Shown: positions 39,656-51,140 of the stretch, piece after piece
Position numbering within the stretch: the first letter of the stretch is position 1
How the letters are laid out: every line of letters starts with the position of its first letter
Assembly: GCA_032207245.1 (NCBI GenBank)
Contig: CM063504.1
Span: forward strand, 19,003,907-19,067,906
DNA length: 64,000 bases
DNA from: Pardosa pseudoannulata
Taxonomy: Eukaryota > Arthropoda > Arachnida > Araneae > Lycosidae
Reading direction: 5' to 3'
Notes under the pieces: model-generated
Told to the model about the DNA's origin: nothing
Database searches by the model: none
What the model saw: the letters and a program-made list of their open reading frames with translations, nothing else
Translations under genes and position numbers: made by a program

Positions 39656-41840
39656 GCGTCTGCTCTGCATACAGCATGGATACCATTCTGTACCTGTAAT
39701 GAGTGAAAGCACCCATTACAAGCATATACAAAATCGTTGTTATATTACACACTGATAACACAAACTGAATAAAATAAACAAGTATGTTAAAACACGCGGA
39801 CCACAATGACTTATGTGAAATAATTTTAAGGACAAAATGTAACGATTTAAGGAACTGCTTTTAATGTATTTCTACTTTTTCAGTTTTCATGTAACTTTTG
39901 ATAAATCTCATTATAAATGTTTCCACATAAAACTGATTTCAAAATCATATTTCTTGCTTATATATAGACACGTTCAGATAACTTTGTGAATGGTACAAAA
40001 TACTTTCAAAATCTCGATGTAACCTTGTAAAATATCATCGGTGACTTTTCTGGGTTTCATTTATATAAATCGTTAAACCTTATCAGAAAAGTTTAGATAT
40101 GCTAAATAAAACATTATATTGTTCATTTTTCAATCTCGAATTATTTTGTTATATTCACTGGAAAAAAATTATTAAAAAGTTTTAATTGCTATCATTTTAA
40201 AATATATTAATACAATCAAAGTTTGTGCTTCAATTAAAAAAAGCAGAAATACTGTAATTTGCATAATTGCTGATGATATCACAGCATAAAAAAGCAAAAA
40301 ACAATTTAAGTTCTACGTTTTAACACCTTAAAATTACTTTTTAAGTTCTAACTGATAATTTTCTGAAGAATACCTCAAAAAATTATTTGTATCTCTGAAA
40401 ACACTATCAAGGTATTGTAAAGATAAAGTAACTCTGCTAATTATCTTAACATTTTCTTAAGAATGTCTTAAGATACATTTAATTCACCTTAAGAAATTCA
40501 AAATATCTCAAAAAATCTTAAGAAACAAAATGAATTTCAAAAAACTTATCACATTTTTGAAGATTTTAAGAAAATGGTACTTTTTTAACCCCTTACGGTA
40601 TGATTTAATAATGAAAAACTGTGCATGAAATAACCATTTAATTTTTATTTAAAAAACTTGTTTCATTTTACAATTCTTACATATTCTTAATTAAAATCCA
40701 CTTTTTACATAGTGTTAAATAATATCAGAAACAGTAAAATTAAGAAAATATCAAAGCAAAACATTAATAAGGTATACAGATAATAGTCTTCAAGCTAGTG
40801 GTACTTTTCAAAACAAAGTGCAAAGGAATTCTTAATTGTTTACACCGCCAAGTAGTCTCACTTTTAATTTGATTCTTGTAACACACACGGCATTTCTTAG
40901 TAGGTTTTCTTTTATTCTGACTCATTAATTTGGCAATGACTTGTACCAAGTAAACAATATGCAATAGTGACTTGTGATTTTCACAAGTGATAAAAGTGTT
41001 GCCAAATTCAGTACACTAGATATTTTTAACTAAATTAATTATCATATTTAACAGTAACTTTAATCGCATGACGAGTATAGTTCGTCATTGTGCAGTATGG
41101 AATGAAAAACTAATGACAAGCTAAACTCGTCATTTTACCGGAAGGGGTTAAGAAAATCTTCAGATTATTTTTAGTTGGGGAAGCTTATACTATGCTTATA
41201 CCAGTATGAACATTGTAAAAAATCGCTGAGATCTGGCATTTTAAAATAATATCACGCAGTTAATGACACAGTCTGTAACTGCACCACTTATAATTGACTT
41301 CCTACAGTATTTGTATTTTTAATCAAATACCCACTCCTTTATATCGCTAAAAATTTCCATAGGCTCTTCTTTTCTGCTTCTTTTTCAATAGATGTATCCA
41401 TTATTTAGTCTACATAAGTATAGATATAAATACGTGAGTGTTTGCAAGTTGAAATCCATCTATCGTTTCTTTTTATTTATAACTGAAAATATATTTTATT
41501 CTATCCTAATAATGTGTACAATCCAGTATTTGTTAGATTTGTTTTGTGTTCCGGTGTAGGGAAAATATAAACTTTTTTTACTCATGAAATTTTCTTCACA
41601 TTTGTTTGCGGATTGTGAAGCCAATACAGTATAAATGTCGTTCAAAAAAAATCCATACTTGGATTACGCAGATTCTTGAAATTGGTATTGAGGAGGGGGA
41701 AGAAAGGTTTTATCTTCAAATGTCAATCGATAAAATGCCATGAAATATTTTTTTGTTGATTATATATTTCCTTATCTTCAAAATATGTTTGCAAGTAAAA
41801 ATATTTTATATCTCAGTTCTTTATTATTCTGTCTAAAACT
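39656..41840. other. Unannotated very AT-rich stretch
   Basis: No gene recognised. A-rich stretches with TCTTAAGA phrases repeat loosely at 40440-40570. Short frames are unsupported. Confidence 0.45.
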
Positions 41841-41884
41841 TGTATATATATATATATGAGTGTGTGTGTGCGTATATATATGTG

Positions 41885-41937
<53 letters not shown>

Positions 41938-41961
41938 TAAATATGTGTGTGTGTATATATG

Positions 41962-41992
<31 letters not shown>

Positions 41993-42075
41993 ATACATGT
42001 ATATATGTATATGTATATATGTATATATATATATGTATATGTATATATATATGTATATATATATATATATATGTA
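41841..42075. repeat. Compound (AT)n/(TG)n microsatellite
   Basis: Alternating TA with TGTG and TGTATA interruptions. Frames rich in Tyr, Ile and Val on both strands are artefacts of composition. Confidence 0.95.
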
Positions 42076-42299
42076 TATTACCCTGTCCTCGTCCTTGTAT
42101 GCCTATATAATAGGTAATATCCCGGAATAGAGTTGAAGGCAATATTTTTATCTTATTTTTTAGTATAATTCAGAATTTATTTTCAGTCTGACGGATTATA
42201 ATTAGATCTAAGATTAGTAATTCTACGACAAACTGTGATGAGAATTTGAATAAAGTAATTATATAAATGGGCATACATCAAATATAGAAACGCATAGTT

Positions 42300-42645
42300 A
42301 TAAGTATATTTATATGTGTGCATGTGTGTGTATTTATATGTGTGTATATATATGTGTGTGTATATATGCATGCATATATGTGTGTATATATATGCATACA
42401 TACATATGTCCGTATGTATATATATATATGTGTGTGTATGTATGCCTGCATGCATATTTATATATATATATATAATATGTGTATATGTATACATATGTAT
42501 GTATGTGTGTGTATATATATAATATGTCTGTATATATATACATATATATATATACATAAGTATGTATGTGTATATATATATATATGTATATATATGTATA
42601 CATATGTATGTATGTGTATATATGTAATATATATGTGTTTGTATA
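42300..42645. repeat. Complex RY-alternating microsatellite (TATG/TGTG/TACA)
   Basis: About 345 bp of nearly unbroken purine-pyrimidine alternation, with TGTATGTATG, GCATGCATAT and CATACATACATATG blocks. The Cys/Tyr/Ile-rich frames on both strands are composition artefacts. Confidence 0.93.
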
Positions 42646-43829
42646 TAATTAAAATTTTACAAACTTGCTTTATTATTATCAAAATAGTAGTACTAATTCA
42701 TCACTGTAAGAGCAAACTGTTATAATAATTTATCAGTTTATTTTAGCATATATACGACTGTTATTAAAAATATTCAACAAGCTTTTTTCAACATTTTTTT
42801 ATGATTCAAACTTTGATATATTTTGACAAAAACACGGAATCTTAGCTATCGCAAAGATTAATTTATGTAGGTCGATTCTTGCCTTATCATTTATGCGTAG
42901 GAAGCAATGAGCAAGAATTCTTGAATATAGCCATTTTGAAAAAAAAAATAAAAATGTGAATGAAAAAAAAGTTACTATTTTGTGTGACTTAATGAATAAC
43001 TTAATGGATAAATTTCTCTATTATTCACGATATGAATAACCTAAATGATGAAATTTTATTCATCGATCTTTCAATAATTAATGTTACGAGAAGCACACAT
43101 TTTGTGAAAGAAAAAAACTGCTGCTAAATGGTATAATTAGGACGTGCATTTTTAAATTAATTTGTAGGCTAAAATATTTAAATATTTAAATTGTTTTTAT
43201 AATATATTTATGAGATTATAATACAGAACGCATTTGAATTGTAATTAATTATGATTAATGAAATACATTTTGAAAAATACAGTCAAAATTACAAACAGAT
43301 CAAAATGAATTTTTTTTTATGAAGTTTTGCAAACGAGATAAATAAAATCAAAAACATTTATTATCAATGACACGTTGTCAGAAATTTCTACCGATTAAAA
43401 TATAAATTTTTCATTAATAAGGGATGCGATCGGTAAAGAATTTTTAATTTTTGCATTTAAACAAGATAACTGAACAATTCAAAAATTCGATTTGTTAAAC
43501 ATTTTTTCAATTCCTAAATATTCTTCTTACGCTATGATCGATAACAGCTAACCACCAATTAAGCCTCATATATATTTACTTTCTCGGATAGGTAATATAA
43601 AGAAAGTATTATAATCGTCAAAATATAAATGGATCTTTACTTTTGGACCTTCCTGCGGAAACAATACCACTTTTTAAATTATCTGTGTGTAATATACGAT
43701 TTGACTTAGAGAAATCAAAACTGAAATGCGCATATTATAACAGAATTGTACTTTTTTAAATCAATCTTGGGGTTAATTCTGGCAGTGGAAGTAGCAATTT
43801 ACCTGCTTCTTCCAGTTAATAAATAGCTA
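42646..43829. other. Unannotated AT-rich stretch
   Basis: No gene, RNA or transposon end recognised. Confidence 0.45.
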
Positions 43830-43837
43830 CTTCCGGT

Positions 43838-43991
43838 CAGAGGAGTACGCAAGGGGTTTACCCCCCACCCCACCCCCGTGAGCTCAGACGAAAGGGCAAA
43901 AATAAAAATTTTTGTAGAAATTATGGGGGTTACTATTTTTTAGAATTATGAACCACACCCTCCCCTTTAAAAAATGCTGCGTACGCCACTG
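43838..43991. mobile_element. hAT-like MITE, 154 bp, perfect 8-bp TSD
   Basis: The left end is CAGAGGAGTACGCA. The right end, reversed, is CAGTGGCGTACGCA (12 of 14 match). The octamer CTTCCGGT flanks both sides (43830-43837 and 43992-43999). G/C-rich subterminal blocks are typical of this kind of hAT end. There is no coding capacity. Confidence 0.88.
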
Positions 43992-43999
43992 CTTCCGGT

Positions 44000-44334
44000 T
44001 AAATCTGATTGCCTCTATGTGTGGCTGTGTTTTTCTGAACGTCTGGACGATGAAAGGCTCGGAAGGTACCAAAAAATGAGAAATGATTTAAGGAAGTCAT
44101 TTCGGCCATTTACATTCCGAAATCCTAATTAGTTAAGAAAATAATTATGAACTGTCTAAAACATCGTTAAATTATGCAGCCCATTCATTTCCATTGCTGT
44201 CTTGGCATGAATAAACAAAATTCCACTCATTGTTGGCATCATTATCACCCACTTGGTGTTTCGAGTAAGGTAGGGGTGTTTTTAACCAACTACAAAGTTA
44301 GAATATTATTCATACTGAATCAGTCGTAAGTTAT
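44000..44334. other. Unannotated stretch
   Basis: Nothing recognised between the MITE and the next copy of repeat A. Confidence 0.45.
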
Positions 44335-44690
44335 GGAAAAATACAGGAAAATTTGGAAATAAAAATGCTTAACTTATTCCGACAATCCATCTTTGGCGCT
44401 CTATCGCCAAAATATTTTATGTTTGCTGTTATTGAGCAGTGAGAGCGCAAGTAAGCCAGCCAATCATAGTGTTATTATTAATCACATGATAACGCTAGAG
44501 GAAAAACTAAGTTACATAAAGGAGTTATATAAAAATAGTTGAGCCAGGCAGAAATGAATTTTTTGCTCCTAATGCCCTCCAAGATTACGATAGTTAGAGG
44601 GGAGGGGAAGATATTTCGGCAAAAGTTGTATTTTTAGGGATAGAATCACCAAAAATTATTTTAGAATGCAATTATAATTAAAATGTTTAG
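44335..44690 (+). repeat. Dispersed repeat A, copy 2
   Basis: This matches 5145-5505 along its whole length: ATACAGGAAAATTTGGAAAT; CAATCCATCTTTGGCGCTCT; CAGCCAATCATAGTG; AAACTAAGTTACATAAAGGA; TTATATAAAAATAGTTGAGC; and GGGATAGAATCACCAAAAAT. Here the TTTGGCG..CGCCAAA hairpin is intact, whereas the 5-kb copy has lost it. CCAAT- and TATA-like boxes are conserved in spacing. Confidence 0.65.
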
Positions 44691-44751
44691 TTTGGTTAAA
44701 ATATCATTACAGATTAATACATATGTATATAATAAATATATATACATATAT

Positions 44752-44756
<5 letters not shown>

Positions 44757-44823
<67 letters not shown>
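44757..44823. repeat. (AT)n microsatellite
   Basis: Alternating TA, about 67 bp. Confidence 0.96.
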
Positions 44824-44825
<2 letters not shown>

Positions 44826-45136
44826 TGTTAAAATTCGAGTGTAAATAAATGTATATATATAAAGCTGTATTCTCACTAATTACGGAACGCTGAATGTATT
44901 TAAATTCCAAATTTTATATTTGAAAAGAAGTTAAAAGGTCTTAAAATAACGTGTGGTGCCATATATAGATTCTAGTCATGAGTATATATGACTCTATATA
45001 TATGACTCCCTATATGACTCTAGCCATGAGTCACAAGCTATAATTTTTTATTTGCGTATTTATTATTTATAGTGATTGTCTACTTCTGGTTCCCGTTTCC
45101 GATGCTTTTCATTGAGTCCATGACAAAAAAAAAAAG

Positions 45137-45172
<36 letters not shown>

Positions 45173-46423
45173 CCCTCATTCGTACAGCTAAAAAAGTCAA
45201 TATTATTTATTTGTTAATATGCATGTGTAAAACTAAGAGCAAAAGTAGTTCTTTTCTTTCCTAAAAACATGCGAGAAAGTCAAGGGCAGACTACTCCCAA
45301 TTTTTGTAATAGAGAATTGCAAATTAGTTTTAATTGACTATTAAACCCGGATTAATAAAAATCTCTTTTATACTATGTTAAAATTAATCAGAAATTATCT
45401 ACTATGTAGTTATTTGATAGTTAAACGCTGATTAATTATATAAAACTATGGCGAATTTAAACTGAAAAATACAGAACATATGTACTTCAACAACTCAGCT
45501 ACGGACAATTAAAGACTGTTTACAATTGAATGGCTCTCCAAATTTCAAACTTAAAGTACCCAGAAAGTTAATAAAATGAAGCAAGTTTTGCTTTCATGGA
45601 GCAAATTCTCCTCAATTCAGACTCTTCAGGAATTCATTAAGGTTTAAAAATCTCTCACGTACATTTCTATCAACATTTCACTCGTTTTAATATAGCAAAT
45701 TTAGAACATTCAGCATACATTCGCTGTAGTTAAATTTTATCTACGTTCTGGTATTTTCAGCATGTATTATACAAGTAATACCGACTTGGGTGTTTTGTAA
45801 GTCAGCATTTTATTGTTTAAGTTCTGTGGAACAAAGAATTTTTGTTATTGTGATTCAGATAACTGTATGCTTCAACCAGTTACGGGAACACATCATCTTT
45901 GAAACCTTCAAAAATTGATTTTTAATATTTGCAATTTTAAAATTTCTAGACATTTGTGAATCATTTGAAACAAACTCCATTGGATTATTCGAATTAGAAT
46001 CTGTAAAATATAGAATCTTTGCATTTAATATCCCAGCTTTTAAAGTAACTATAAAAATTTTAAATGCATTTTACTGCAAATGGTGTTTTTTCAACTTGCG
46101 CACACTGTAAATAAAAAAAAACTATTACACGTGTTAATTTCAAATTTTCACAATAAATACATTATAGACTTACAATGAAACTCTACCTACTTTTCAATAT
46201 TTATGTTTATTTTTATTTAGTATTGATAGTACTTGAAATAGAATTTTTGAACATTAAGATTTTTTGAAAATTCAATCCACTTATGTAATATATCCAATAC
46301 TTTAAAATTTAAATAGGTGGAGAATAATATTTAATAGTTATGGTTTATAAAAAGCAAAAATTATTATTTATGTGTAGCTGTCTGCACCAGTTATAGGTGG
46401 GAAAGGTTTTGTCTCGGGGGAAA
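44824..46423. other. Unannotated stretch with a 47-bp A run (45125-45171)
   Basis: The A run is interrupted by one G. A TATATGACTC/CATGAGT local repeat lies at 44979-45030. No gene is recognised. Confidence 0.45.
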
Positions 46424-46437
46424 CTCATGTGAAAGGG

Positions 46438-46614
46438 TTTAGTTTGGTTTGGAGCGCTACAGTCTACTTTTTGCAACACGAGGGCTAATGAGACCGGGAC
46501 CTACTGCTTAAATCCGATTCCGAACTGCTACGAACAACCATGCCACAGTGGGATTCGAACCCACTAACTCCGGTTCCGAAGGCCAGCACCCTAACCATTC
46601 GGCCATCGTTCGGC
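46438..46614 (-). repeat. tRNA-derived SINE (family 1), full-length, perfect 14-bp TSD
   Basis: The insertion is bounded by CTCATGTGAAAGGG at 46424-46437 and again at 46615-46628. On the minus strand: GCCGAACGATGGCCGAATGG, anticodon-loop-like CCTTCGGAACCGGAG, B box GGGTTCGAATCCCAC, body TCGTAGCAGTTCGGAATCGG, ATTTAAGCAGTAGGTCCCGG, and a CCAAACCAAAC tail. Perfect target duplications of this size are a sign of LINE-mediated retroposition. The head most resembles tRNA-Arg(UCG) by its CTTCGGA loop (inference). Confidence 0.96.
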
Positions 46615-46857
46615 CTCATGTGAAAGGGATTCGTTGTTAGAAGTAAAGTCCAAAAACCACAAAACTTCAGCTCCAACGCTAATCCCCCAAATACGAGATG
46701 GCATAGCATAGTTTCAATGGAATAGGATGAAATATCTCTTTATTTCTAAATAATCACAGAATACGTGTATTTACACACATGTTCATATACAGAGATGTAT
46801 ATATGACAACAGATAGTTACATATAATACAATATGTATAACACCTGTATATAATATT

Positions 46858-47218
46858 TATATTGTTGTTATTTCTGATACCACTTGGTCAAACCAAGCAC
46901 GGTTGATCCATACGTACTCGTCTTAAGACAAAGGAGTGCGTCTTTCGTTTTAATGTTTACCGCTACGGTGAAAATACGACTTTCGTTCAAGTGGGTCCTT
47001 ATACTTTAGAAGTAGGGAACAAACAGAAGGTCCATAAGCTTAGCCTGCCACTCCCATAGGTATTTATTGAGAACTTGGGGTACTTTGTGACCACGAACGT
47101 ATTTTACGTGCTCCAGTCACTTTTAACGGACACGGCGGATCTTAGGCCGGCTAGGGCTCCGACCCGCAACCCTCCAGTTACGAGACTGTTGCTTTTGCCA
47201 ACTGAGCTACCGCGGGTC
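46858..47218 (-). repeat. Second tRNA-derived SINE-like element (family 2), about 360 bp
   Basis: On the minus strand it begins GACCCGCGGTAGCTCAGTTG, a clear tRNA 5' half with an A box, followed by CAACAGTCTCGTAACTGGAG (an anticodon arm with a CGT loop) and GGGTTGCGGGTCGGAGCCC (a B-box region). About 280 bp of unrelated body and an end GAAATAACAACAA follow. The 9-mer TATAATATT flanks both ends (46849-46857 and 47219-47227). The head resembles tRNA-Thr(CGU), but no 3' acceptor follows, so it is not a tRNA gene. Only this copy is seen in the window. Confidence 0.65.
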
Positions 47219-47227
47219 TATAATATT

Positions 47228-48475
47228 AATACAGTCACGCATATACTGATATACTACTACACATATACACATTTACTATACACATTCCTCAACCCACACA
47301 CGCGCACGAACGCACATACATGCATATGTGCTCATATACACGATATATAATTATGTATATTTTCATTCTCACACAGATACAGATAGATATACAAATACAA
47401 ATATTTCCATAATCTCGAAACATTATGGAGAAAGATGTGTAATCAAGTAAGCACAAATAAGTACTGGGACATGTGAGTTCAAGAGAGGAATATCCCATCC
47501 CGAGGCTGATCTAACTCCTTTGGATGTTATCGAGGCCAAGTGATGCCTCGAATCTTCGGGTTGAACAGAAGTTGTCCTCCTTCTCCCTCAAAGATGATTT
47601 ATTAGGAATGTGAAGATCTGTGATCCACTCGTTACATACGGACATCAGAAACAAAAACAACTCCTCATAAATTTCAATCTCATTAAAAGCCGTCATCGCA
47701 GCTTTGTGTCCCGTTTTCTAGTGACAGGGGTAAATCCATCTTTCACCGACACCTACCTTTCCCCTGCTCCTCTCCATCATCCCTGATCTACATTTGATAA
47801 CTGTGGCAGATGCTAGTTCCACAAATGAGTTCAGAAAAATCCAACGTGTCTATTAGGGTTTTTACAACCCTGTGACACTTCACCCAATATTTCATTCTCT
47901 TTTCCCCAGACATTATAAGAGGCCTGTTTCAAAAAACATGAATGACAGAATAGTAATTTTTTCTTCTTTTTATCGTCTGAAGCTTCGGCTGAGATTTTGG
48001 CTTTTCCCTTACAAACGTATCCTTTGGAAGGGAAGTTGTGATAAATGGTTGGAGGAAAATCTACCAAAAGGATGAATTTCTTTTTTTTTTATTTTGAAAT
48101 CTTTTATGATCACCACCACAAAAGCGCCTAAATCGTGATTAGAGACCAAAGTATGTTGGTTTAAAATAAAATTTTTAGAACGCGTTTTTCCTTTTTGGAC
48201 GTGATGCTTGCTCGTGCATCACATCTCCTACTGACTCGGGTTTTACTAATGACGTAATGAAACAATGTGCATAGTTTATTCATGCAACTTTCATCATAGA
48301 TGTTATCTTCTTCGTGTTATTTACTAATGTATAATATGCACTTTTTCTTATTTATTTGAAAATTTAGTTTAAAAGTCAAAATGAGCGTTATACACGGAAT
48401 AATTTTTACTGCTTCCTCAATGGCCGAAGGCTACCTATATATATTATTCCTATTACAGTAGTCCTAGAAACACTA
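47228..48475. other. Unannotated, moderately GC-rich stretch
   Basis: Several 61-78-codon frames lie on both strands at 47289-48075, but none has a motif, and they overlap one another. Long C/T-rich segments occur at 47570-47780. I see no splice sites strong enough to call an exon. Confidence 0.4.
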
Positions 48476-48492
48476 ACTAATTTTAATCATGG

Positions 48493-48665
48493 TTGGTTGG
48501 TTGGGAGCACTACGGTCTACTTTTTGCTACACGAGGGCTAATGAGACCGGGACCTACTGTTTAAAGCCGATTCCGAACGGCTACGAACATCCATGCCTCA
48601 GTGGGACTCGAACCCACGAACTCCGGTTCCGAAGGTCAGTGCCCTAACCATTCGGCCATCGTTTG
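48493..48665 (-). repeat. tRNA-derived SINE (family 1), perfect 17-bp TSD
   Basis: The flanks ACTAATTTTAATCATGG are identical at 48476-48492 and 48666-48682. The copy keeps all family blocks, with a CCAACCAACCA tail variant. Its T-arm box reads GGGTTCGAGTCCCAC. Confidence 0.96.
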
Positions 48666-49055
48666 ACTAATTTTAATCATGGAATTTCCGGCTTGAAGCA
48701 TGATTCCCGTTAGCTGTTGCATATTTTTTTACTTGCAACTTAAAATCTGCATTATATCTAGATTTCTTTTCCATCTTACTCCCCCTTTCTCACAAAATTC
48801 TCTTCTTGTAGAATGAAATTTTATCCTCCCTCAATATCCCTTGTTATATGTGTTAGTAGTTCGGTGAAAAGATACTTAGCTTTTCACATTGACTATTTGG
48901 GTTCGGTGGAGAATTGTGTTCCAATTACAGACGCATGTAGTTTCAGTTTTTGGATTAACAGTAAAAAAAAAAAAAAAAAAATCTTACTTTTAATATTGTG
49001 TATAGGTGAGAGCAAATGTTCTATAAAATCATAAGCTATGATCTAAAATAATGGA

Positions 49056-49235
49056 ATGCCGAACGATGGCCGAATGGTTAGGGTGCTGACCTTCGAAACT
49101 GGAGTTCGTGGGTTCGAACCCCACTATGGCATTTATGTTCGTAGCCGTTCGGAATCGGCTTTAAGCAGCAGGTCCCGGTCTCTAGCCCCCGCATAGGAAA
49201 AAGTTGACCGTAGCACTCCAAAACCAAACCAAACC
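49056..49235 (+). repeat. tRNA-derived SINE (family 1), perfect 11-bp TSD
   Basis: AAAATAATGGA flanks both ends (49045-49055 and 49236-49246). The head is ATGCCGAACGATGGCCGAAT, then GGTTAGGGTGCTGACCTTCG. The B box is GGGTTCGAACCCCAC, and the tail is CCAAACCAAACC. The body lacks ATTAG of CATTAGCCC (it reads GTCTCTAGCCCCCG). This copy lies 390 bp from the minus-strand copy at 48493-48665. Confidence 0.96.
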
Positions 49236-49246
49236 AAAATAATGGA

Positions 49247-50404
49247 TTAAATTAGAAAGGTTATTTAAATACACCGAACATTTTAAACAGAAATTTATTA
49301 CAATACATTTGATTTTCAAACATTTTTTCTTTCGCAGTGATTTTTTTTTCTTGCCTCGTTATTAAAGCAGATTTAAAAATAATCAATTTTTTAAATATAC
49401 CATAAAATATTTTCTAATTTCAAATGATTTATTTACAACTTTATTTAATACAATTATTTTTAACTTGAAAAAAATTTGTAGAAATAGTATTTAATCCTCA
49501 TATATTTTCATTGAATGTTATTTTATTGATTTATAATTGTTTATAATTTATAGTTTCACCCTTGCAAAAATGTTTGTAAAAAATATCAGGTAAAACTTGG
49601 CATCTATATTATTCTTTTAAGGCAAAGAACGATCATTGGTTTTATTACCAGTTAATGATAAAAAAATTTATGTAAAAAAATTCCACTTACCACTTTATAA
49701 AGTTCTAAAAATAAGTTTAAAAAAGCATTTAATTTTTAAATGTGCTGTTAAAAAGGATATGAGTGGGATAAAAAGCTATTTTTAGATTTTTTATTAATAG
49801 CAGCTTTAAAAAGTATTTTATTAATAAATATTTATCAAACAGGCTAATAAACAGAATAATTGTTTTCCTCTAATATTATGGGAATATTTTTTATTAAACT
49901 TCATATTAGTTGATTCGAATTTTTCTAATTTATTTTCCATTATAATTTCCTTTGTTTCTGAGTTAATATAAGTGGAGTGCATTTTTTAAAAATTAAGCTG
50001 TACAGTGGATTAAAATCTATTTTAATTATAACGAAATTATCCCGCTTATCGAAACTTTCATTTACTTGATCCCATAGGGATATATTAGAAATTAATTGGT
50101 TACCAAAATTAGCAGTCATTTTCTACGTAGAAGCAATTATTTATGATCTCGTGTTTATCTCACAAACTCCCGGCTTGGGTAATATTTGACGTTTTGTTAG
50201 GAATTTTATTGTTTTAAGAGACAAAATATTTAATTGTTTGAAAATATAGGATTCATCCTAAATTATTTTATAAACATTTTATTGCTTAGAATTGCTTCTG
50301 TTTCTTATTTTAATTGTATAGCAAAAAATGAGGGCTAATATTAATGAAATTTTAGATGGTAAATATGCTGCATGTAAGAAGTACATCTGTAATGTTTAAG
50401 AGCT
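49247..50404. other. Unannotated very AT-rich stretch
   Basis: No gene, RNA or transposon end recognised. Confidence 0.45.
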
Positions 50405-50412
50405 GTATAGAG

Positions 50413-51026
50413 CAGGCTTCGGCAAACTACGATCTGCGGGCTAAACCTGGCTCGCTTGCTGTTTTTAATCTATCCGTAGAAGTAACTGAACTGGGGATGA
50501 CGTGGTCAGTCGTATCCAATTTATGTTTTGAATAATGACCGCACATAGCACTACTTGCGTATTATTGGTGGAGAGTGGAATGTCAGATATTATCCACTTT
50601 GCTTAACGGACGCTGTAATATTATTTTAAACGACAATCTGTGCAAAATCACAAAAGATGTCAGAATTACTTATGATCATTTACAAACAACATTAATGATA
50701 GAAATTACAAACATGGAACTCCAGTATAATGAAATTTAATCTCCAGAAATCTCCGTATCATTCTCCGCATTGATAAAAATTATTATTTTATAAATGTCTC
50801 ATCTGATTTCAAGCATTAATAACAATGTCCATAAACACTACATATGTAAAAATATCAATTCCCAATTAAAAAAATAAATTAACAGTTTTTATGTAGCAAC
50901 CTATGAAGTAGTTATACAAAAGTTTTTGACAAGAATTACCTATTAAAAGATATAGCTACTCGAGTTTGAAATCTGGTTGGTCAAACCTAATTTATATAAA
51001 AAAAAAAAAAAGTTTGCCGATCTCTG
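50413..51026. mobile_element. hAT-like non-autonomous element, 614 bp
   Basis: The left end is CAGGCTTCGGCAAACTACGA. The right end, reversed, is CAGAGATCGGCAAACT. The flanking octamers GTATAGAG (50405-50412) and GCCAAGAG (51027-51034) match at five of eight positions, as for an old target duplication. The left subterminal phrase CTGCGGGCTAAACCTGGC is the kind seen in hAT MITEs of many animals. No transposase frame is left. The right end has an A14 run just inside the TIR. Confidence 0.72.
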
Positions 51027-51140
51027 GCCAAGAGCAGTGTTTCCCTAAAAACATTAGAAAGCATTTTTCCACAAGTTCTAAATGTATTTGTCAATAGAAC
51101 GCGGCAATTTAAGATTGCTGATGACAAGCAATTGCACCAA
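50938..51140. repeat. Duplicated segment, copy 1 (hAT right end plus flank)
   Basis: This pairs with 52363-52580. Shared order: ACCTATTAAAA; TATAGCTACTC-AGTTT; AACCTAATTT; AGTTT-C--ATCTCTG; AGAGCA-TG-TTCCCT; AAATGTATTTGTCAATAGAA; and TGATGACAA. The match continues past the hAT right terminus into flanking DNA. Confidence 0.8.

Noticed and set aside
47135..47218. A possible tRNA-Thr gene (minus strand)
   Set aside because: The 5' half and anticodon arm look right, but there is no matching acceptor 3' strand and the sequence continues into a 280-bp body bounded by a short direct repeat. It is SINE-like.
47831..48067. 78-codon minus-strand frame as a gene
   Set aside because: It overlaps an equally long plus-strand frame, has a poly-lysine run from an A-rich tract, and shows no known motif.
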